The notes under the pieces were generated by a model. The model saw only the letters and a program-made list of their open reading frames with translations. It did no database searches and was not told the origin of the DNA. The position numbers were made by a program, and so were the translations under genes. Shown piece after piece: positions 43,401-55,999 of a DNA stretch of 64,000 nt (positions are counted from its first letter, which is position 1; each line of letters starts with the position of its first letter). Origin of the DNA: Fragum whitleyi (taxonomy: Eukaryota; Mollusca; Bivalvia; Cardiida; Cardiidae); the NCBI GenBank assembly GCA_948146395.1, contig OX411556.1, forward strand, positions 29,463,056 through 29,527,055, given 5' to 3'.

Positions 43401-45817
43401 GGAATTTCCCAGTCGGAAAAAGTACTTGTAAAATTGAAAAGGAAAATCCCCCCCATTCCCCCCCCCCCCCAATTAATATTTCAAATTTTCTAAAAGGGTT
43501 TATAATTTTGTAACCAACTATTTTTAAACTCAGCAGAAAAAAATCATTTCATTGCAATATAATTTCAAAACAACATTATAATAAACTACTAACACGCACG
43601 AATCTTTGAAACAAAAAAAAAACGACAGGGACAATTTTCGTTAAAGGGAGGTAATATTTTTTTGCTAAATTGAGGTAAGGTTTCCAATTGTGTCTGATAG
43701 CCTTAAATAACACGGTCGGTCCGCATATTACACTAACGGACTCTTAGATATCAATCATGATATGAGATGACAGACAAAGCTCCCATAGTCATTTAAAAGT
43801 CCGTAAATAACATGTTACAATGCATAGACCGGTCGTAAGCGTTGGCCAAACCGGGTTTCACATCTACCGAAATTTCTTACGCATCCATACGGATCGATTA
43901 CGTTCGCATACTTTAACGAAGGCGAACAAAATCTCACATATAAACTGTAGTATCGAGGTTTCTGCATCCAACGACAAAATACCTTGAACTATTCGTAGCC
44001 TTTTCTGCAAAAAGCTATTGTGTCCTTCGGAATAACAATTGCTGAATGATAAAAAAGTCAGAGACCAGCTCAGGCTAGCTGTCGTTATGCTTTCTTGAAG
44101 AAAAAATGTAAAAAAAAGTGAAAAAAATGATAGAAATGATGTTATTAAAACCATTATAAATATCAAGTTTCAATAAGCACGAACATGTCAAAAATCGTTT
44201 TTATCCGCATCGTACTCAATTACTCTAAAAAGGCTGTAAAGTTCCGGATTTGTTTTAAGTACAACACATGAAATCGTAGATCATTACCGAAAGTACAACG
44301 TGATAACCCATAATTAATCGTAAAAGCACGAAGACAAATCGTAAAATCGTAAAATGCACGTACAAGTTATCAAATAGTAAGAGTCCGCCAATTATAACGG
44401 AAATTACAGATTTTTCATACCTTAACCGATGTTTACAACAGAAATTGAAAGTAATTATAAATAGATAAAAAAGAAAAACGACAAAATAAGTTATGCGCGC
44501 ATGTCTTTAAATCAGGCATGAAATGTTAAACACTAGCATCGACAAAAATAGAAAATAAAAAAGGAGAATATATGGTGGATAATTTGGGCAAGGCGTAGGA
44601 AATTATCTAGTGAGCAGGGACGAAATGGATAAATTGCGCAGCCGAGCTCGATAAACTTTCCCATCTAAAGTAACTTACTATCTTTTCTATCTATCTATTC
44701 CTTTAAAATCTTTTTAATGACTTTTTGATATTAATAACCGAAAATTTAATCCAGCCTGGATATACCATTCCAACTGCCCAACAAAAGGGTGATTGGATGA
44801 TTGGTTTAAGACAAAGAACTTGATACATATTAAGATTATGATGCTGTAGTAAGACAATATTTAACAACAAAAGAAGTCTTTAGTAATTCTAACATAGCCC
44901 AGTGATTAATAAAATTTGAATCGATTAATTTTCTAATCAATCGCCATCTCAATCTTCCACCTTGTTCTCGAGCTTTTTTGGTCATGTACTTAAAAACAAA
45001 CCTCGATTTAATGCCTTCCTTGCAAAAAATACTGGACGGAAATAGATTGAAATCAGATGCAAAATTACTCCGAAATCTCCCTCGGTCGAATAAAATCTTC
45101 ATTAAATAAAATCTTCGTTGAAATGTGTAATAATCTCGACAGATTTCAACGTTGAAGTAAACATGCAAGCCACGTCACAAAGTTAAGGATCACTTAAAAG
45201 ATTGCGCTTAATCTTTTACCTGACTATTAAAGGTTGGAAAAAATCTAACGATAATAAAATAAGTTCATTTGTCAAAATAGCTGTAATGAAAAGCAAAACT
45301 TTTAGCAAACTATGGAAGCTCAACTAAACTTAGTAGGGGCTACAATTGCGGTTAGAAGGTGAGAAAGTCGTCTTTGAAAAATCGAGGAATTTGCTTTAAT
45401 TTTGCTGTAAAAGTGCTAGCTGTAGTGATACAATTGCATTTTAACCATTTCAACCACTCAGATTTATTAAAAACCTTTTTGGTTGCTTTCAAAATGAGAT
45501 TAGAGTCTGCCTACCCTAGTTGTTTGTTTCACTTTCAGAATCGTGGTTGGCTTCACTAGGCAGGCTAATATATCAGCTTGTAACACTTTCAAAGCATCTG
45601 CAAGCATATCAAATTTTTGGATTTTGGTAGATACATGTACTCCTATTCCTCTGAAATTGAAGTCTGCATGTCGTCAATGTACACTTCCTGTCGCCTTCTT
45701 TAGAAGGGTATTTCAGTGCGCAAAAATGAAACAAAACACAGAGAAGAATTCCAGAGGTAACAGGAAAAAATCATTTTGCTTATTTCAACGATTTGTTTGT
45801 CCGTTTTTCTCACTTCG
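40447..45817. other. 5.4 kb with no recognised gene
   Basis: Many small ORFs (60-110 codons) on both strands show no recognisable domain. A C run lies at about 43460. A possible inverted pair GGACTCTTA / TAAGAGTCC (about 43739 and 44384) might mark a diverged element but is too short to call. The ORF at 45543-45842 runs into the repeat element that follows. Confidence 0.35.
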
Positions 45818-45900
45818 TGCTCAGGTGAGCTATTGTAGTTAGGTGGATGCCTGTCGTCCGTCGTCAAAATCCGTCGTGCGTTGTCCGTCGTCAACATTTG

Positions 45901-46064
45901 CCTTGTATGCACTCTAGAGGCCACACCTTTTGCCCGATCATCCTGAAATTAGGTCAGAATGATTGTCTTGATGATATCTCGGACGAGTTTGGGAATCGGG
46001 TCAACTGGGGTCAAAAACTAGATGGAGGGGTCAAAAGTAAGAAAAACCTTGTATGCACTCTACA
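45901..46064 (+). repeat. 145-bp repeat, left units
   Basis: One unit, 45901-46046, starts CCTTGTATGCACTCTAGAGG and runs through TTTTGCCCGATCATCCTGAA, GAATGATTGTCTTGATGATA and GGGTCAACTGGGGTCAAAAA. A second unit begins at 46047 and is cut off at about 46064, where the LINE starts. Confidence 0.9.
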
Positions 46065-46349
46065 GGAGAGATGATGCTTATTGAAAGAGGCAATGGAAAT
46101 TACTCAGCAATACGCTATGACAAACTCATCATAAATGATCAAGTTTATAAATATGATGATAGTAAAGGATCTATTATTTACATTGGTCGAGCTCGAAATA
46201 CACGTGGCCGGGGCAGAAAAGGCGGGAATTTAGTACGGGATGAAAGACAACGTCATGACTCCGAAGATGAATCCGACCAATTACAACCCGAGGTTAACGT
46301 AACGGAAACTTCCGAACAAGGCCGGGTTTTTTCTGAATGTGAATAGGGT

Positions 46350-47486
46350 ATAGGCCAAGGTCTTACACGTTACAACGATTACTCTTGTGTAAACATTCTA
46401 TCATGGAACGTTTGTGGACTTGGTAGAATCACTGAAAGCTTTGATTTTAAGAATTTTTTGAAGCGATTCGATATTTTAGGGTTATGTGAAACCTGGTCAA
46501 GATATAGTGGAGAATTCGATCATATTTTAGATGGATATATTCATTATGGTAGTGTTAGGCATTAAAATGTACAACATATACGCAACAGCGGAGGGATAAG
46601 CGTGTTTATTAATAAAAGCCTCCCTTTTGTTAATTTGATATCGCGTATATGTAATGAAATGACTGACTGTGTTATTCTTTATTGTTAATTTTCCGAAATG
46701 TACAAAGTTGCGGATCTTATTCTTTATTTTGTCTATGTCTCACCAGAGAGATCTGCAATTTATAAAACTTTGCAAGAAAAAAACGGAATAGTTAAGATAC
46801 AAAGTGACTTAGAAATAATAAAATTAAATTACCCTAGCTGTAATTTATTACTATGTGGTGACACTAACGCCAGAACAAAGAATTTATTAGATTATATACC
46901 CGATGACGATCTTTATTACGTTTACGGTGATTCAGAATATCATACTAGTTCTTTCAATATGCCTAGGAATAATAAAGATTCTCTAGTAATGAATAATTTT
47001 GGAAAATCATTTGTAGAGCTATGCTGTTTGTTTGACATTCATATCTTAAATGGGCGTTTTCCAAATGACCTTCTCGGGGAGTTTACATGCCATGCAAATG
47101 ACGGAGCTAGCGTTGTTGATTATATGGCCGCATCTACGGATTTTTTTCCTTTAATAACAAGTTTTGAAGTCATTGATAACGATATTTCCGATCACTTTCC
47201 AATCGATTGCTCTTTAACACTAGAGAAAAAACACGATTACCTGTCTAATATATTTCAAAATATAAATTTAGATGTCATAGCAATAAACGAAATGGGCAAG
47301 TACAAATGGCAAAATTGTAATACAGAAAGTTTTCAACAGAACTTAACCGATCAGTTTCTAATGAAGAAATATAGATTAGAACATGAAATATCATCTAACA
47401 TAAATATAGAAATTTCCACTTTAACGTATATTTACTATGAAGCTGGCTCAAATATGCTTATTAAATCATTTATAAATAAGACTTGA
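46350..47486 (+). pseudogene. LINE endonuclease remnant
   Basis: Endonuclease landmarks occur in order and in one frame: NILSWNVCGLG (from 46392), LCETW (about 46478), GDTNART (about 46858), LNGRF..GEFTC (about 47047-47090), GASVVDYM (about 47104) and SDHFPID (about 47190). In-frame stops fall near 46563 and 46684, and another at 47484. The catalytic Asn, Glu, Asp and His positions are still visible, but the frame is broken, so the copy is dead as it stands. Confidence 0.85.
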
Positions 47487-49319
47487 CAGCCACCATGGTG
47501 GGACCATGAATGTGAGAATCTTAAATCTATAAAATACCGAGCATTAAGATTGTTCAGGAAAACGAACTGTAGCCATAGTTTACAGGACTATAAGTATAAA
47601 CGTTATAATTTTAAACAACTATGTCGCACTAAACAGTAAGAATACGAACGATCCCAGCGTTATAAACTCGTGTCATGTAGGAATAATCCAAAACTCTCTT
47701 GGTCATTAATAAAACAGGCCAAAAAATCAGAAAACAATACCAATACTATATCTTCAAGTGAATGGATAAGCCATTTTAAGACGCTTTTTTTATCAAAACG
47801 CTGAGGTACTTAACAATACATCTTATGACGAAAACATAACGATTGAGCTTGACACTCCATTTACAATGACAGAACTCCAGTCGGCAATTATAAATCTTTC
47901 TGAAAATAAAATCCCTGGACCAGATGGCATACATAGTGAATTTTACAAGTATACGCCGAGTCATACATTTCTTTCTATTTTCAATAAAATTTTACAATTC
48001 GGGACATTTCCGAAAGAATGGGGCAAAAGTATCATCACCACTATACATAAAAGTGGATTTATCAATAGCCCTAGTAATTATAGGGGCATTTCAGTTCCAG
48101 ATTCTCTCTATAAACTATTTTCAACCATCATAAACTCAAGACTATATAAATGGGTAGAAAAAAACAACAAAATACATGAATGCCAAGCTGGATTCCGGAG
48201 AGGATATTCCACGGTTGACAATATATTCTGTCTTCATGCGATGGCTCAAAAATACTTAACAAAAAACAGCGGAAGATTTCATTGCTTTTACGTCGATTTT
48301 AAAAAGCTTTCGATAAAGTTAATCACTTCATATTATTCAATATACTCGAAAAAAGAGGCACCAAAGGAAAGTTTTTACGTACTTTGAAAAATATGTATTC
48401 CAATTTGAAATCTTGCATTAAATTGAATAAACCAAACACTTTTAAAAATAAACATACCTGTTTGACTACATCTACATATTTCAATTATAACGTTGGTACC
48501 CGGCAAGGGGACATCACTTCTTCCACAATATTCACTCTGTTTATAAACGAACTATCTATACTACTAAAACAAACATTGAATACAGGAATATTTATAACTG
48601 AAGATATACCTAATATAACCTTTCTCATGTTTGCAGACGACGTTGCTTACTGTGCCGAAACCGCTAATCATCTTCAAAAACAAATTAACATTATCGACAA
48701 ATTTTGCAATGATACGGGGATGGAAGTAGATAATGTAGATGTAGATAAATCAGAAATTATTGTCTTTCGAAATGGGGGAGGATTAAGACAATATGAAAAA
48801 TGGTTCTTTCGTAACTCGCCAATAAAGGTTGTTTCAATGTATAAATACCTCGGAGTTTATTTCACGCCAACCTTGTCCTGGTCCTGTACCCACGAGAAAC
48901 TGGCAATTCAGGGAAAAAAGGCGTTATTTTCTATTAAACAATATCAAAAGCCTTTCGGATTCTTCTCACATAGTGAGTATTTTAAATTATTTGATTCACT
49001 AGTTAAACCAGTCCGTTGTTATTCCTCTCAGATATGGGGCTTTCAGTACATTGAAACCATAGAAATAGTCCACTTAGATTTCTGTAAAAGGTATCTTGGA
49101 CTAAATAGATCAACAAACTATGCGTTAGTACTCGACGAATGTGGACGCCTACCATTATGTCTAAGCTATATGACAAACTGTGTAAAATATTTGGTTAAAC
49201 TTCTTCAAATGTCCAACTCTAGATTACCGAAACGGTGTTATTTAATGTTAAAGCGTCATACTGATATAGGAAGAAGAAACTGGGCGACGATGGTTAGAAA
49301 TTTATTATTTACATACTGA
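47487..49319 (+). pseudogene. LINE linker and reverse transcriptase remnant
   Basis: The linker (about 47490-47790) has PPWWDHECE then K..K..ALRLFRK. A frame change follows near 47790 at a T run. The RT domain is then read as KIPGPDGIHSEFYK (about 47907), NYRGIS (about 48078), QAGFRRGYSTVDNI (about 48184) and YVDFKK (about 48292). A second frame change lies in an A run near 48300. The RT continues as GTRQGDITSS (about 48498) and the catalytic FADD (48630-48641), ending near 49319. Two frame changes and at least one stop disable it. Confidence 0.9.
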
Positions 49320-49740
49320 TTTGGCTATGTATGGCTATTGCAAGATGTTGGAAATTCAACACAATTTATCAATTCCTTCAAACAAAGATTAATTGACAAC
49401 AGTGCACAAAATTGGCATAGTTTTATAGACTCTCCAAGTAGGTGCCATCATTATAAACATTTTAAAACGATGTTAAATGTTGAACGTTATTTGAATTAGA
49501 TTTGCCATTTAAAAATCAAAAGAGCTTTCTCAAAATTCAGGTGCTTTAACCATAAACTAAGTATAGAAATCGACAGACACACTAACGTACAAATAGAACA
49601 AAGAATTTGGATATACTGCCTAAATGTCACTAATAATAGATCAATAGATTGCGAATACCACGCATTATTTATATGTGAAAATATAGACAAATACGAACGC
49701 AATATTTCTTCAATTGGTATAAAGATGGAACTAGTTTGAA
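49320..49740 (+). pseudogene. LINE C-terminal region remnant
   Basis: In-frame pieces after the RT include HFKTMLNVERYL (about 49458). Then comes a Cys/His-rich stretch IYCLNV...DCEYHALFIC (about 49614-49676), as in the C-terminal regions of related LINEs. Stops at 49317-49319 and 49497 interrupt it. The ORF on the opposite strand here is not supported. Confidence 0.65.
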
Positions 49741-49984
49741 CGATTTTTATCAGCTAATGGCAACAGAACGTGAATCAAAAATGAGAAAATTGTCTTTTTT
49801 CATTTATCACTTGCTGTACTATGATAATATTCATTTACAACAATAAACATGTCCTTTGCGGGCGGGTAAGCACCCTCTTCACCTATTGATATTTAGTATC
49901 AAAATCGCTATATATATCAAGGCTATATTCGAACAAAAATACTTACTGTGATGTAAACAATAAAAAAAAAGATAAATAAATAAA

Positions 49985-50280
49985 CGCCTTACTTCTGAAA
50001 CCTCACAATTACAGCCTAGTTTAAGTTGTGATTATGGGGTTTTAGAAAAAAGACAACATAAGACATATTGTATAGAGTATGACCTTATATATTTCAAAGC
50101 TTCATCTAAATTAAGGATATTGCAAACGCCCCGTTTTAAAATTTTGCGGCTACATATTACTGTACTTGCTTGGTTTCAAGATATAAACAAAAGTCAAGGG
50201 GATACAAAATGCTTTTGTAAAAAAATATTGTAAAATATCATGGGCCTGAGGCCTAAACTGCACATTGACCAAATAATATA
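49985..50280. other. unexplained sequence between LINE tail and repeat units
   Basis: It contains no recognisable 145-bp unit, although units lie on both sides of the insertion. It has GGGCCTGAGGCC near 50241, a palindrome-like motif. It could be a second insertion, a 3' transduction or a very diverged part of the host element. Confidence 0.4.
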
Positions 50281-50925
50281 TACTGAACAAGGGGCCACAT
50301 TTTTTGCCCGATCAACCTGAAATTTGGTCAGAATGATTGCCTTGATGAAATTTCAGACGAGTTTGAAAATGGTCTACTAGAGCCAAAAACAAGGTCACGG
50401 GTTCAAACCTTAGAAGAACCTTGTATGCACTTTAGAGGCCACATTTTTTGCCCGATCAACCTGAAACTTGGTCAGAATGGTTGTCTTGATAAAATCTCGG
50501 AGGATTTCTAAATCAGGTCAACTGGGGTCAAAAACTAGGTAACGGGGTCAGATCTTAAAAAAAACCTTGTATGCACACTAGAGGCCAAATTTTTTGCCCG
50601 ATCAACCTGAAATTTGGTCGGAATGATTGTCTTGATAAAATCTCGGACGAGTCCGAAAGTGGGTCAACGGGGATCAAAAACTAGGTCACGGGGTCAAATG
50701 TTAGAAAAATCTTGTATGCACTCTGGAGGCCACAATTTTTGCCCAATCAACCTGAAATTTTGTCAGAATGATTGTCTTGATGAAATCTCAGACAAGTTCA
50801 AAATAGGGTCAACTTGGGTCAAAAACTAGGTCACAGGGTCATATCTTGGAAAAACCTTGTATGCACTCTAGAGGCCACATTTTTCAAATCATAGAAAAAA
50901 CCTTGCAAGTCAACCTGAAAATTAT
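50281..50925 (+). repeat. 145-bp tandem array, right units
   Basis: Unit starts (CCTTGTATGCAC) fall at 50419, 50565, 50710 and 50855, giving periods of 146, 145 and 145; a unit cut at its start precedes them. Each has TTTTTGCCCGATCAACCTGA, GGTCAGAATGATTGTCTTGA and GGTCAACTGGGGTCAAAAAC. An ORF at 50614-50829 is a by-product. Confidence 0.95.
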
Positions 50926-51058
50926 TAAAGAAGGATTCTCAAGTTGTATAGTTCTAAGCATCAGCATTGTTTAGCTTATTGACATTCGTTCATCAGTCTC
51001 TTTCTTAACCTACTTTTGAAAATTTTAGACAGTTCATTCAGGTGAGCGATGTAGGGCC

Positions 51059-52117
51059 ACTTTCACCCTCTTGTCATTGCACTCTTATACACAATCGTAC
51101 CGTCGTTGATCATGTACCCAAAGGAAATGACAAACTAATATGGATACGGAAACTCTTTTTGAAGGAAGTCCGTGGCTTTTCACGTCCATCAATATCAAGA
51201 TCTCGATTTCAAGAAATCAGAAATTAAACACTCTTATCCAATCCAAATCTTCGGTAAAATCACAACTGTTTGAATCTTGTGTAGCTCTGTTTTTTTTCCT
51301 GAACTTGCTTTTGAATGCCCAACGACAGGTCGTAATGTAGACTCGCTGTTGACTTTTTTTTCTGAATTGTTTCAAAGAAAAATGTACTCAAATGACATTT
51401 GACAATACATTTCGGGAAATATGAGGTAAACGTCGAATACCTGCATATTGAAGAGAAAGGAATGTCTACCAAAGTCCTTAAATTTCAATCGGTTAGCCAC
51501 AACTTGAATATGCAACAGACTGCAACGAAAACCTTTCTGGTTAAACTAACCATGGTTCTACAGCTGTATCAGGCAATACTCACCGGGTTTATGAAAAGCC
51601 ATTTTGACAGCATAGGAAGACACGTTGAAAGTCTGAGATGCCATTTTTGATCCCAAATCCAATAGAATACCCTACATAAGCTATTGTATAGTTTAATCAA
51701 GGTAGATTCCATATTTTACCAAAAAACCTTAATTTGTCTCACACTCCCAGTAATCCCGTAATATTGCCCCACAGCGCTTAAGCCGAGTTCCGCTTCATTG
51801 GCTGGTCAATTTATTGTTGTTTTAGCGGAAAATAAGAGTAAAAAAAAAAAAAAAAAATTCAGAAGCAAAACAAAAATTGGTCATTTCATTTCCATATGAA
51901 AAATACAGACAATACTGCAAGTGGTCCTTATCCAATTTTGAGTAGTATAATACTCCATGGAGAAATCTGACTCGTCATTCGAAAATATAATAAGAACTGC
52001 TTTTGAACCCGGATAAGGCAGCGATTGCAGGCGCCCTGAAGCTGAGACATTCACTAGAAAGGTTCCACTGCCTTATGAATGTGCCATATTTTTGTAGGGG
52101 AGAGGGGGTCGCATTTT
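51059..52117. other. unassigned sequence
   Basis: Overlapping ORFs on both strands (51042-51650) have no recognisable domain. A poly(A) tract lies at about 51841-51857. Nothing else is recognised. Confidence 0.3.
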
Positions 52118-53260
52118 TATGCTCCCCGAAGGGGGAACATATAGCCGCCGCTTCGTCTGTCCGTCCGTCCGTCCGTTATTCCGTCCGTCCGTCCATCCAT
52201 CCGTCCGTCCGTCCTCCACCTATTTCTCCATAACCCTTAGGCCAAATCGAATGAAACTTACCATGTAAACTTTCTATGATAAAGTGTTGATGTGATTGTG
52301 ACGGTTTTTGGATTTGAGGCCTCTTCACGGGAAAAGGGGACCTAGGGTAAAAAATAGTTTTTTCACAAATTTCTCCTAGTCTTACAGTCAGAATTTAGTG
52401 AAATATCATATTTGCGTAGCAAATCAGATGCCCTTTATTAAAAACAATTTGAAATTAACGTAAAAAAATATATCATGGAAAAAGGAGGCTAAATGTTTGT
52501 TACCTTTACGTTAGCGTGTAAAATACAGTTATTCCGTCCGTCCGTCCGTCCCCACCTATTTCTACATAACCCTTGGGCCAAATCAAATGAAACTTACCAT
52601 GTGAACTTCCTATGATATAGTGTTTTTCCCAAATTTCTCCTAGTCTAACAGTCAGAATTTAGCGAAATTTCATATTTCGTAGCAAATCAGATGCCCTATA
52701 CTAAAAACAATTTGAAATTAACGTAAAAAAAATTTTATGGAAAAGGGGGCTAATTGTTTGTTACCTTTACGTTAGCGTGTAAAATACAATTATTTTATCA
52801 TTTCTCCTAGTCTTATGCTCAGAATTTGATGAAACTTCACATTTGAGTAGCAAATCAGATGCCCTTTACCATAAACTATTTGAAATTTGTGTCTAAAAAT
52901 ATGTCATGCAAAAAGGAGGTTTAAAGTTTGTTACCTTTATGTTAGCTGTATAAGATAACACATTATTTTAGTCCTTGCAATCTGACCACAGAGCATATCT
53001 CCCAAAGTGTAATAGCTATCAACTTTATGGGTGGATAGATCTTATAGAGGAAAAGTACAGTGCACAAGAACTACAACTCTTACTTGCATAATTTTGGAGT
53101 TATTGCCCTTTGTTATTTTTGATACTTAGATTTTGTCTTGAGCATATCTCCTAAAGTATAAAAGCTATCAATTTGAATTTATGGGTGGATAGATCTCTTT
53201 GCCATAAAGTGACTTGGATGAGATCCACTGGACCAATACAATGCTGGTGAGCGGTTTCAC
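52118..53260 (+). mobile_element. composite repeat element with GCTCCCCGAAGGGGG start
   Basis: The start is TATGCTCCCCGAAGGGGGAA followed by (TCCG)n (about 52157-52215). Next are three diverged units of about 167 bp starting with ATTTCTCCTAGTCT (52369, 52633 and 52800); the first-to-second interval carries an extra piece with a second (TCCG)n tract. Then come two units with GAGCATATCTCC and GGGTGGATAGATC. The right end, GAGATCCACTGGACCAAT then GGTGAGCGGTTTCAC, matches in inverted form the left part of the 58.2-kb element. No coding potential. Confidence 0.7.
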
Positions 53261-55640
53261 TTTTTTAGTGATTCTGATTTTTTTAAAACATAAAAAAACA
53301 CAAAGTTTTTACTCTTGTTATATATTATTATTATGATCATATTTATCAGATTTGGGAAATGTTATGTGAAATATTTTTTCCAAAAAAACATGAATGTGGT
53401 ATAGATTAAATTGACTCTTGTCGGGGTTTCTTTTTACATAAACCCATTTGATCCCAGCTCAAAATCAAGATGTGGGTGACGCCGCCCTGTAAGTCTTTTT
53501 CCCTGATATATTTCTTGCGTGAAAGAAATAGTGCAAAACTCGTTTCCCCTTCAATTTGAGTCATTCCTGTGCTTGCAGTTTAACACAAAATAAGATGGTA
53601 AAGGGTTTTTTCCATTTTGTTTTAAGTAATGCTGAATAATGTTAGGTTGCATAGAAGTGCAATCACTAACGAAATAATTGTCATCTTCTCATTGCGGCAG
53701 AGATCTGTTACCCCTTACAAGATAATTATCACAACATCAGATTTTCAAGGGATTTCTATTTTGCCGGGTTTTGTTATTTGACATGTTTATGTTTATGTTT
53801 AAGTTGCACAGAAGTGGAATCGAGAGGGATTAATCAGAGAACTTGTTTCCCAATTGATGCAAAATGAAAAGGTTTAACCTGGTTTAAACAAAATAATTAT
53901 CAGGGAAAATGGCCTTTGCACATTGTCTTTTACTTTATGTGCCCTTCCTGCAATTGAACAGCATTCACAAGGAAATCAAAGTCCCCATTATAGGCAGATC
54001 TAAGATCAAATATGATCATCTAGATCTAGAAGGTTTATACAGTAGTACTACGATATGGGCATTTTAGGTTGAAGTGGTTCAACATACACAAGTAATGCAT
54101 TGTATGGTAACAGTGCAATTTGTCTGTGCAAACTGTGTGATGCAATGCCTTGGGATTTTTACTTTTAATTAAACAAAGTTAAATGGCAAGCTCTATGACA
54201 GCCATCAAGATTTGTCAATATCCAATGATCACATTACTATAGGACGCGGTACAGAGCTTGTCAGCAACAACTCGGCTTGGGTCGAAAATAAAAGTGGCTT
54301 ATCAGGCCCAGATAAAAAGCTCTAGTGCTGGTACTGGCTCTAGTACAGTTGGTGTGCTCTGAAAAGCTTATCTTCTACGACTCCGTGAGACAAATATTAA
54401 CTAGACATAAATGTCACGTAATAAAGTTTATTTTTCTTTCGCTCGTTTTCTAAGCTTTGCATAATTTCATATTAATAATAGATGAAAAGTTTGGAAACAT
54501 TAGAACTTACGTGTAGCCCTTGCGTATTTTTAAAGTGGATTACATTGAAGAGACATACACACTCTTTTTTGATCATTTCATATAACCTTTTTGTGTTCAC
54601 TAGATTATTTATGAACGAATTATCATTTGGACAGAGGAAAGAAAAATATTTTCTATAAATTGTTTACAACATATACTCAAGCGCAATGAAAACTCACCAC
54701 CCTAAAATCTTTTACAAACTGTCCTTAATTATACAATTTTCAATCAACTCTTTTTTTATCGCCTTTCAACCCATAAAAGTAAAGTGTAAACATCGCATAT
54801 CTTAACATCAAGCATAAGACATCGCTGTTTGTTTGATGGTCACCAAAAAGGCCCTTTTGGCTTGCTCATTAAATTGTACTTTTGAAACAAGTTTTAAATT
54901 GCAAAATTAGAATATCTGTTTCTTAGAGAATGAAAATACAGCATTAGATTTCACACTTGTTCTAAGTAAAAGCAGTGAAGCGATCTCAAATTACGTATGG
55001 TATGGGATTAACAAAGAACAGAAGCTTGTTTTTCGTTAAAATCAAAGAATCGTAAATAACATTTTCGTACTCGTGGTTTTGAGTGATTTGAACTCCAAAC
55101 GGCATGTTTATGTCCATAAAAGACGCCGAGGGTACGGTGTAGACCTAGAAATTGATGATCGTTAGCGTATGATCCAATCAACTGTCTTGACTATGGTAAC
55201 TGTTCCACAAAGTGATAGCCGGCATTTTGTACTGAGTTAGAGGTTATGTTACCAAAAATCGAACGACAGAAAGGGTTTGCAAACCGAATTTGCTTCTTTA
55301 GTCATAGGTTCAAAAACCTTCGAACGTTTCTGAGCTTACTCTAACATTATTGTGTGGTAAATGGTACATTACAAATTAATTTAGATTGGTAATATTCATG
55401 TCTAAAGTTTTGGTACATAAAATAAATATTTGAGACAAGATTCAGGTGGTGCGTTTTCACTGCTCGTGAGTATACATTATATGCTTTTAGACATGATAGG
55501 ATGAATTTCAAGAGTAATGTGAGTAAAAATATAATTGATAAACCATAAGTTAAGAACAGAATCAATATTGGCTTGAACCAATAGGTTCATCACCGTCATA
55601 CAAAGTTAACAGAAACATGTGCCAAGTATTTAAGTTAAGT
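53261..55640. other. 2.4 kb with no recognised feature
   Basis: AT-rich. The ORF at 55347-55565 (minus) is hydrophobic but has no recognisable domain and is not supported. Confidence 0.35.
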
Positions 55641-55735
55641 CTGGGGCCTCTTTCAAGACAGGTAATGCGATTGACATTTTTGGTCGTAGCTCAATCGCAT
55701 TATCAAAATTGGCTTTCAAGAAACATTTGATTCTA
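55641..55735 (+). mobile_element. fragment of element J family
   Basis: The terminal CTGGGGCCTCTTTCAAGA is intact. Short inner sequence follows with a repeated AATCGCATTA-type motif, then TTGGCTTTCAAGAAAC, the motif that also lies inside element J near 37850-37880. Confidence 0.7.
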
Positions 55736-55999
55736 AAAACTGTTTTTTCTTTACAAAAATCATGTCATATCGTGAAAATTGCGATGAAACTTCCACACAT
55801 TAGACTAAACTCAGCAGCCTTGATATGTCATCAGATTTATATTAAGCTATGACACTGGTTTGAACAATTAATTGGCAAGGTACGTGCCGTTTTTCTCATA
55901 AAACCATGGTCAAATATGCATGATAAACTAAAGCCATGGGTCAACCGTTAACGTCACCCAACCAGCTCCTTGTTACGGTTTGGGAGAACAAGTCATTTT
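55736..55999. other. unassigned sequence
   Basis: Nothing is recognised. Confidence 0.3.

Larger units (their letters stand above)
46065..49984 (+). mobile_element. decayed non-LTR retrotransposon (LINE)
   Basis: It has an apurinic endonuclease domain, a linker, a reverse transcriptase domain, a Cys/His-containing C-terminal region and an A-rich 3' end (AAAAAAAAAGATAAATAAAT at about 49964). The 5' end abuts the cut 145-bp unit. The first coding stretch (about 46080-46346) looks like the region before the endonuclease, so much or all of ORF1 is missing. The clade was not assigned; the domain order fits CR1/Jockey-like elements. No target duplication was identified. Confidence 0.85.
45818..51058 (+). 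mobile_element. tandem-repeat element with 145-bp units, split by a retrotransposon
   Basis: The left terminus is TGCTCAGGTGAGCTATTG followed by (GTCGTCC)-like sequence. The right terminus is CATTCAGGTGAGCGATGTAG then GGCCAC. Between them are units of about 145-146 bp: one full and one cut unit at the left (45901-46064), about four at the right (50281 onward). The layout, a tandem core between unlike ends, recalls the bivalve pearl-type elements (general knowledge, not searched). The LINE at 46065-49984 plus about 300 unexplained bases lie in the middle. Confidence 0.7.

Noticed and set aside
43739..44395. Possible TIR element with GGACTCTTA / TAAGAGTCC
   Set aside because: Only a 9-bp inverted match with diverged flanks; too weak to call.
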